Assembly (NCBI RefSeq): GCF_000373485.1
Contig: NZ_KB891586.1
Location: 76,734 to 140,733, forward strand
Source of the DNA: Dasania marina DSM 21967
GTDB taxonomy: Bacteria; Pseudomonadota; Gammaproteobacteria; Pseudomonadales; Dasaniaceae
Direction of reading: 5' to 3'
Length of the DNA stretch: 64,000 nucleotides
The notes under the pieces are model-generated. The model did no database searches and was not told where the DNA came from. It was given only the letters and a program-made list of their open reading frames with translations. Shown here piece by piece: positions 59,391 through 64,000 of this stretch; within the stretch, counting starts at the first letter, position 1, and every line of letters starts with the position of its first letter. The translations under genes and the position numbers were made by a program.

Positions 59391-61388
59391 TTACAAGGCC
59401 AAACGACGGACATCGGCTAATAAGCTAGCCAAATAGGTAAAGAACCTACCTGCATCAGCACCGTTTACCACCCGGTGATCATAAGACAGCGCCAACGGCA
59501 GCATCTTCCTAGGCATAAACTCACTGCCATTCCACACCGGCTTTACTGCTAATTTTGACACACCTAAAATAGCCACTTCCGGCGCATTAACGATAGGTGT
59601 AAAACCGGTACCGCCTATACTGCCCAAGCTAGAAATAGTAAAACAACCGCCCTGCATCTCGGCGGGCTTTAATTTTCTATCTTTGGCTTTTGCACCTAGC
59701 TCAGCGGTTTCCGCTGCCAGTTCCCAAATTGATTTTTTATCGACATCGCGTATCACTGGCACCACTAAACCGGCAGGGGTATCTACCGCCATACCTATGT
59801 GCACATAGTCTTTATACACTAGGTTTTCACCGCTAGCATCTAGTGAGCTATTAAAGGTTGGGTTGGCGCGCAGCGCATTGGCGCAGGCTTTTAACAAGAA
59901 AGGCAATGGTGTTATTTTTACACCGCGCTTTTCTGCTTCTGCCTTTAAGCTCGCTCTAAAATCCTCTAAATCGCTAATATCAGCATCGTCAAATTGGGTA
60001 ACATGCGGCACGTTTAACCAGCTGCGCTGCATATTCGCCGCGGTAATTTTCGCGATTTTGCTTAGCGGTTTTATTTCGACTGCACCAAACTTGGCAAAAT
60101 CTATCGCCGGCATGGGTGGTATGCCTGAACCGCCGCTAACCGTAGCCGGTTTATTGGCTAAGCTATTTTTAACAAAGCTTTGTACATCTTCTTTTAATAT
60201 ACGGCCTTTAGGGCCGGAGCCTTTAATCTGCAAACCGTCTACACCAAACTCACGCATGGTTTTGCGTACGGCAGGGCCGGCATACATGGCATCGCCGACA
60301 AAGTCTTTACCCGAAACACGCTGCTGCGGAGAAGCCTCGCTAACTGCAGCGGGAGCCGCTGTAGGTTGAGCGGCTACAACGGGGGCAGCCTCTGGCGCGG
60401 CAGCCGGTGCAGGCGCTACGACGCCCTGAATTTCTAGCTCTAGTATGGCCGCACCTTCACTGGCCTTACTGCCTACAGTAATGGTAACGGAAAGCACTTT
60501 ACCCGATTTCGGTGAAGGCACTTCCATAGAGGCCTTATCCGTCTCTAACACAATAATGGAATCGCCTTCGGCCACTTCATCACCGGCCGCCACACTCACT
60601 TCTATCACTTCGGCTTCACCACCGCCAAAGTCGGGCACCTTAATTACCTCTGTACTGCTGGCGACTTCCTGCGCAGGCGCGGCGGTCTCAGCTGCGGCTT
60701 GCGCAACGGGAGCCGGTTCGGCGGCAGCTGCTGGTGTAGCCGCGGCTGCTCCCACAATTTCTAATTCCAGCATGGCAGTGCCTTCACTGACTTGACTGCC
60801 TACAGCAATAGTCACAGCAAGCACTTTACCCGCTTTCGGCGCAGGTACTTCCATAGAGGCCTTGTCAGTTTCTAACACAATGATGGAATCGCCTTCGGCC
60901 AGCTCATCACCGACGGCGACACAGACTTCTATCACCTCAGCTTCACCACCGCCAAAGTCGGGCACCTTAATCACTTCTACGCTGCTTGCGCTGGCAGCAG
61001 ACTCTGTTGGCTCTGCAACGGCTTCGACAGCTTCTTGTTTAGCCGGTTCGTCTTTCACAGCCGCTGTTTTTTCAGATTCTGCTTTAACAGATTCTTTTTT
61101 TGCAGGTTCTTTTTCTACAGGCTCTTTTTCTACAGGTTCTGCGGCAGTTTCGCCGGCTACCTCTATCTCTAATAGGGCTGCGCCTTCGGCAACATTATCA
61201 CCCACGGCTATGCTGATAGCCGTTATGATACCGGCTAGCGGCGAGGGTACTTCCATGGACGCTTTATCTGACTCCAATACTACGATGGAATCTTCTACGG
61301 CAACTTGATCGCCTACCGCGACACAGATTTCAATGACTTCTACTTCGTCACCGCCTATGTCTGGCACTTTTACTGTCTGAATGCTCAC
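59391..61388 (-). CDS. aceF: Pyruvate dehydrogenase E2, dihydrolipoyl acetyltransferase
   Basis: Transfers the acetyl group from E1 to CoA as the core of the pyruvate dehydrogenase complex. The 665 residues include three N-terminal lipoyl domains (lysines in SDKASMEV at about 41 and TDKASMEV at about 180 and 285), joined by Ala/Pro/Glu-rich linkers. A peripheral-subunit-binding domain (AGPAVRKTMREFGV) and a catalytic domain ending DHRVVNGADAGRF follow. The start is GTG with AAGGA 7 nt upstream. It follows aceE by 49 bp. Confidence 0.97.
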   Translation of the reverse strand: MSIQTVKVPDIGGDEVEVIEICVAVGDQVAVEDSIVVLESDKASMEVPSPLAGIITAISIAVGDNVAEGAALLEIEVAGETAAEPVEKEPVEKEPAKKESVKAESEKTAAVKDEPAKQEAVEAVAEPTESAASASSVEVIKVPDFGGGEAEVIEVCVAVGDELAEGDSIIVLETDKASMEVPAPKAGKVLAVTIAVGSQVSEGTAMLELEIVGAAAATPAAAAEPAPVAQAAAETAAPAQEVASSTEVIKVPDFGGGEAEVIEVSVAAGDEVAEGDSIIVLETDKASMEVPSPKSGKVLSVTITVGSKASEGAAILELEIQGVVAPAPAAAPEAAPVVAAQPTAAPAAVSEASPQQRVSGKDFVGDAMYAGPAVRKTMREFGVDGLQIKGSGPKGRILKEDVQSFVKNSLANKPATVSGGSGIPPMPAIDFAKFGAVEIKPLSKIAKITAANMQRSWLNVPHVTQFDDADISDLEDFRASLKAEAEKRGVKITPLPFLLKACANALRANPTFNSSLDASGENLVYKDYVHIGMAVDTPAGLVVPVIRDVDKKSIWELAAETAELGAKAKDRKLKPAEMQGGCFTISSLGSIGGTGFTPIVNAPEVAILGVSKLAVKPVWNGSEFMPRKMLPLALSYDHRVVNGADAGRFFTYLASLLADVRRLAL

Positions 61389-61437
61389 ACTGTCATCCTT
61401 CTATATTGTTCTGTTATCACCAAGGGTTGCGCCATGC

Positions 61438-64000
61438 TTAGCTGTGCATGGGGTCAGGTTTTTCGCTGTTTATACCTAACTGCTTAATCGCTTTTGCGAC
61501 AACGCTGTGCTTGATAGCACCGTCGTCGGCTAAGGCTTTAAGCGCGGCAACCACCACAAAGCTTCTGTCGACTTCAAAGTGTCGACGCAGCTGTGCGCGG
61601 GTGTCAGAACGGCCATAACCGTCGGTGCCCAGCACCACATAACGAGCATCTATGTAGGGTGCAATTTGCTCACCGTAAGATTTCATATAATCGGTAGAAC
61701 AAATAACGGGCCCTTCACGGCCTGCTAATTGCTCAGCCACATAGGAAACTTTTGGTTTTTGGTCGGGGTGTAAAAGATTCCAGCGGTCAACCACCATGCC
61801 TTCGCGACGCAGTTCGTTAACACTGGTGAGGCTCCAAATATCCGCGTCTACGGCGTAATCGTTGGCCAGTATTTCGGCAGCGGCTTCCACTTCGCGTAGG
61901 ATGGTACCACCACCCAGAAGTTGCACGCGGTGCTTAGCCTTGCCTTTGGCTTCTTTCAACAAATACATACCTTTAATAATGCCCGCTTCTACGCCTAGCG
62001 GCATTTCTGGCTGCACGTAGTTTTCGTTCATTAAAGTAATGTAGTAGTAGCAGTTTTCCTTCTCTTGATACATACGCTGTAAACCGTCTTGAATAATCAC
62101 GGTTAGTTCGTAGGCATAAGCAGGGTCGTAAGAACGACAGTTAGGAATCATATTGGCCATTAATTGGCTGTGGCCATCTTGGTGCTGCAAGCCTTCACCG
62201 TTTAGGGTGGTACGGCCAGCGGTGGCACCTAATAAGAAACCACGGGCTTGCGAATCACCCGCCGCCCAAGCCAAATCCATGATGCGCTGAAAACCAAACA
62301 TGGAATAGTAAATATAAAACGGCACCATGGGGTATTGGTGATTACTGTACGACGTTGCACAGGCCAACCAGGCCGAAAACGCACCGGCTTCGTTAATACC
62401 TTCTTCTAAAATTTGACCTTTCTTATCTTCTTTGTAGAACATAATTTGGTCTGAGTCATGGGGCGTATAACGCTGGCCTTGCGACGAGTAAATTCCTAAC
62501 TGGCGGAACATACCTTCCATACCAAAGGTACGCGCTTCATCCGGCACGATAGGCACTATGCGTTCGCCTATCTTTTTATCTTTGGTTAATGTTGAAAGCG
62601 TACGTACAAACGACATGGTGGTAGAAATTTCACGCTTGCCGCTGGATTTTAATTGCCCGCCTAGGGCTTCTATGCTGGGCACTTCCAAGGCTTCAAAGTC
62701 AGCCTTTCTTGAAGGGATGCTGCCCCCTAAGCTATCGCGGCGCTTTTTCATATAGATCATTTCTGGGCTATCGGGCGCGGGGCGGTAGTAGGGTACGTTT
62801 TCTAATTCGCTATCGGTAATTGGGATAGCGAATCTATCGCGGAATATTTTTAAGCTTTCTACATCAAGTTTTTTCAGCGAATGGGTTTCGTTTTGCGCTT
62901 CACCCGACGAACCCATGCCGTAACCTTTAACGGTCATGGCTAATACCACGGTAGGTTTGCCTGTGCTCTTAACCGCTTGCGCGTAACCGGCGTAAACCTT
63001 ATATGGGTCGTGGCCACCACGGTTAAGCTTCATAATATCGTCGTCGGATAAGTCTTTAACCAACTCTAATAACTCGGGGTATTTCCCAAAGAAGTGCTCG
63101 CGGGTATACGCGCCACCGTTGGCCTTGTAGTTTTGCAGCTCGCCGTCACAGACTTCGTCCATGCGCTTTTGCAGTAAACCCGTTTTATCTTTTTTCAGCA
63201 GGGTATCCCAATGGCGACCCCATACTATTTTAATCACGTCCCAGCCTGCGCCGCGGAACACGCCTTCTAGCTCCTGGATAATTTTGCCGTTGCCACGCAC
63301 CGGGCCATCCAAACGTTGTAGGTTACAGTTAACTACAAAAATCAGGTTGTCTAAGCGCTCACGGCCAGCCAGTGAGATAGCACCCAGTGATTCCGGCTCG
63401 TCACACTCACCGTCACCTAGGAAAGCCCAGACTTTACGGTCGCTATGATCTAGCAACTCACGGCTTTGCTGGTACTTCATAACATGGGCTTGGTATATCG
63501 CTTGTATAGGGCCTAGGCCCATAGATACAGTGGGGAACTGCCAGTAGTCAGGCATTAACCAAGGGTGTGGGTAAGAGGATAAGCCGTTGCCATCCACTTC
63601 GCGACGAAAGCCGTCTAATCGATCTTCAGTAATGCGGCCTTCTAAATAAGAACGGGCGTACATGCCCGGCGCACTATGACCTTGATAAAAAATTAAATCG
63701 CCAGGGCCATTATCGTTGCCCTTAAAGAAATAGTTAAAGCCTATATCGTATAAGGTGGCTGCCGAAGAGAAGGACGATATATGACCCCCTAGGCCATCAT
63801 TGTTATCGTTGGCGCGCATCACCATCGCCAAGGCGTTCCAACGGATTAATGAACGTATACGTCGCTCCATGAACAAATCACCAGGCATGCGGCGTTCTTC
63901 TTGGGGCTGTATGGTGTTTGAAAATGGGGTAGTCGTTGCCGCAGGTAAGGTCGCACCGGCTTGTAACGCGTGCTCTGCTAACACTTTCATCAAGAACGAG
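61438..64000 (-). CDS. aceE: Pyruvate dehydrogenase E1, 5'-truncated by window edge
   Basis: Thiamine-diphosphate-dependent decarboxylase of the homodimeric E1 type. About 854 of an expected ~890 residues are present; the frame is still open at the right edge, so the start lies outside. Seen are LERRIRS-like MERRIRSLIRWNA, SSYPHPWLMPDYWQFPTVSMGLGP, and the thiamine-binding GDGECDEPES with the later NCNLQRLDGPV. It is the upstream gene of the aceE-aceF operon. Confidence 0.96.
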   Translation of the reverse strand, partial: SFLMKVLAEHALQAGATLPAATTTPFSNTIQPQEERRMPGDLFMERRIRSLIRWNALAMVMRANDNNDGLGGHISSFSSAATLYDIGFNYFFKGNDNGPGDLIFYQGHSAPGMYARSYLEGRITEDRLDGFRREVDGNGLSSYPHPWLMPDYWQFPTVSMGLGPIQAIYQAHVMKYQQSRELLDHSDRKVWAFLGDGECDEPESLGAISLAGRERLDNLIFVVNCNLQRLDGPVRGNGKIIQELEGVFRGAGWDVIKIVWGRHWDTLLKKDKTGLLQKRMDEVCDGELQNYKANGGAYTREHFFGKYPELLELVKDLSDDDIMKLNRGGHDPYKVYAGYAQAVKSTGKPTVVLAMTVKGYGMGSSGEAQNETHSLKKLDVESLKIFRDRFAIPITDSELENVPYYRPAPDSPEMIYMKKRRDSLGGSIPSRKADFEALEVPSIEALGGQLKSSGKREISTTMSFVRTLSTLTKDKKIGERIVPIVPDEARTFGMEGMFRQLGIYSSQGQRYTPHDSDQIMFYKEDKKGQILEEGINEAGAFSAWLACATSYSNHQYPMVPFYIYYSMFGFQRIMDLAWAAGDSQARGFLLGATAGRTTLNGEGLQHQDGHSQLMANMIPNCRSYDPAYAYELTVIIQDGLQRMYQEKENCYYYITLMNENYVQPEMPLGVEAGIIKGMYLLKEAKGKAKHRVQLLGGGTILREVEAAAEILANDYAVDADIWSLTSVNELRREGMVVDRWNLLHPDQKPKVSYVAEQLAGREGPVICSTDYMKSYGEQIAPYIDARYVVLGTDGYGRSDTRAQLRRHFEVDRSFVVVAALKALADDGAIKHSVVAKAIKQLGINSEKPDPMHS

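Noticed and set aside
59863-61308. Several long antisense frames within aceF
   Set aside because: They are low-complexity mirror images of the lipoyl-domain linkers and have no ribosome-binding sites.

Overview
The window looks like chromosomal DNA of a marine-type gammaproteobacterium. Most proteins have clear Enterobacteria/Pseudomonas-type relatives (RlmA, YaeQ, YejK, YibL, YbiI, Dcd, ApbC, PurT), and there is a full Rnf complex, an AceE/AceF pyruvate dehydrogenase, a LexA-type box and an OxyR-type box. A member of the Cellvibrionales/Spongiibacteraceae is my guess, but nothing here fixes the taxon. I found no rRNA, tRNA, CRISPR array, integrase or intact transposase.

Layout. 1-7.5 kb: the end of dapE, rlmA, a small membrane protein, a 1664-residue hybrid sensor kinase and an exported unknown protein. 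7.7-10.2 kb: a c-di-GMP pair, a receiver-like/GGDEF/EAL protein convergent with a PilZ protein. 10.5-15.6 kb: glpE, the leftward run arsC-wrbA-DUF2069-sppA, then yihY with a thioredoxin-like lipoprotein. 15.7-20.6 kb: small conserved proteins, yejK, DUF3820, a small gene behind a strong LexA box, and yaeQ. 20.9-24.9 kb: dcd, apbC and metG. 24.9-26.2 kb: a gene-free patch of nested hairpin repeats that runs up to the start codon of rnfA. 26.2-31.6 kb: the rnfABCDGE operon. 32-36.5 kb: a CstA-type transporter, DUF1801, NUDIX, a small acidic protein and an MFS carrier. 36.5-42.5 kb: short palindromes, a broken copy of the katG 3' end, a GGDEF sensor, a decayed stretch, and an exported katG with an OxyR-like site shared with a divergent GST gene. 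42.5-52 kb: yibL, cfa, a tandem glutaredoxin, a HlyD-ABC exporter, MOSC, ybiI, a ZntB/CorA-type channel and a KefB-like antiporter. 52-58.4 kb: purT, then a molybdenum-hydroxylase group (MocA-like, XdhC, IorB-like, IorA-like) and a GFA protein. 58.5-64 kb: an orphan solute-binding protein, then aceF and aceE, which runs off the right edge.

Themes. Redox and oxidative-stress genes recur: Rnf, WrbA, ArsC, KatG, GST, glutaredoxins and the Mo-hydroxylase. There are three large signalling proteins. The most unusual part is the repeat patch at 24.99-26.02 kb. There a ~240-bp multi-hairpin element occurs twice in inverted orientation. Its stems change sequence but stay paired, and one copy carries three insertions of a separate ~85-bp hairpin module.
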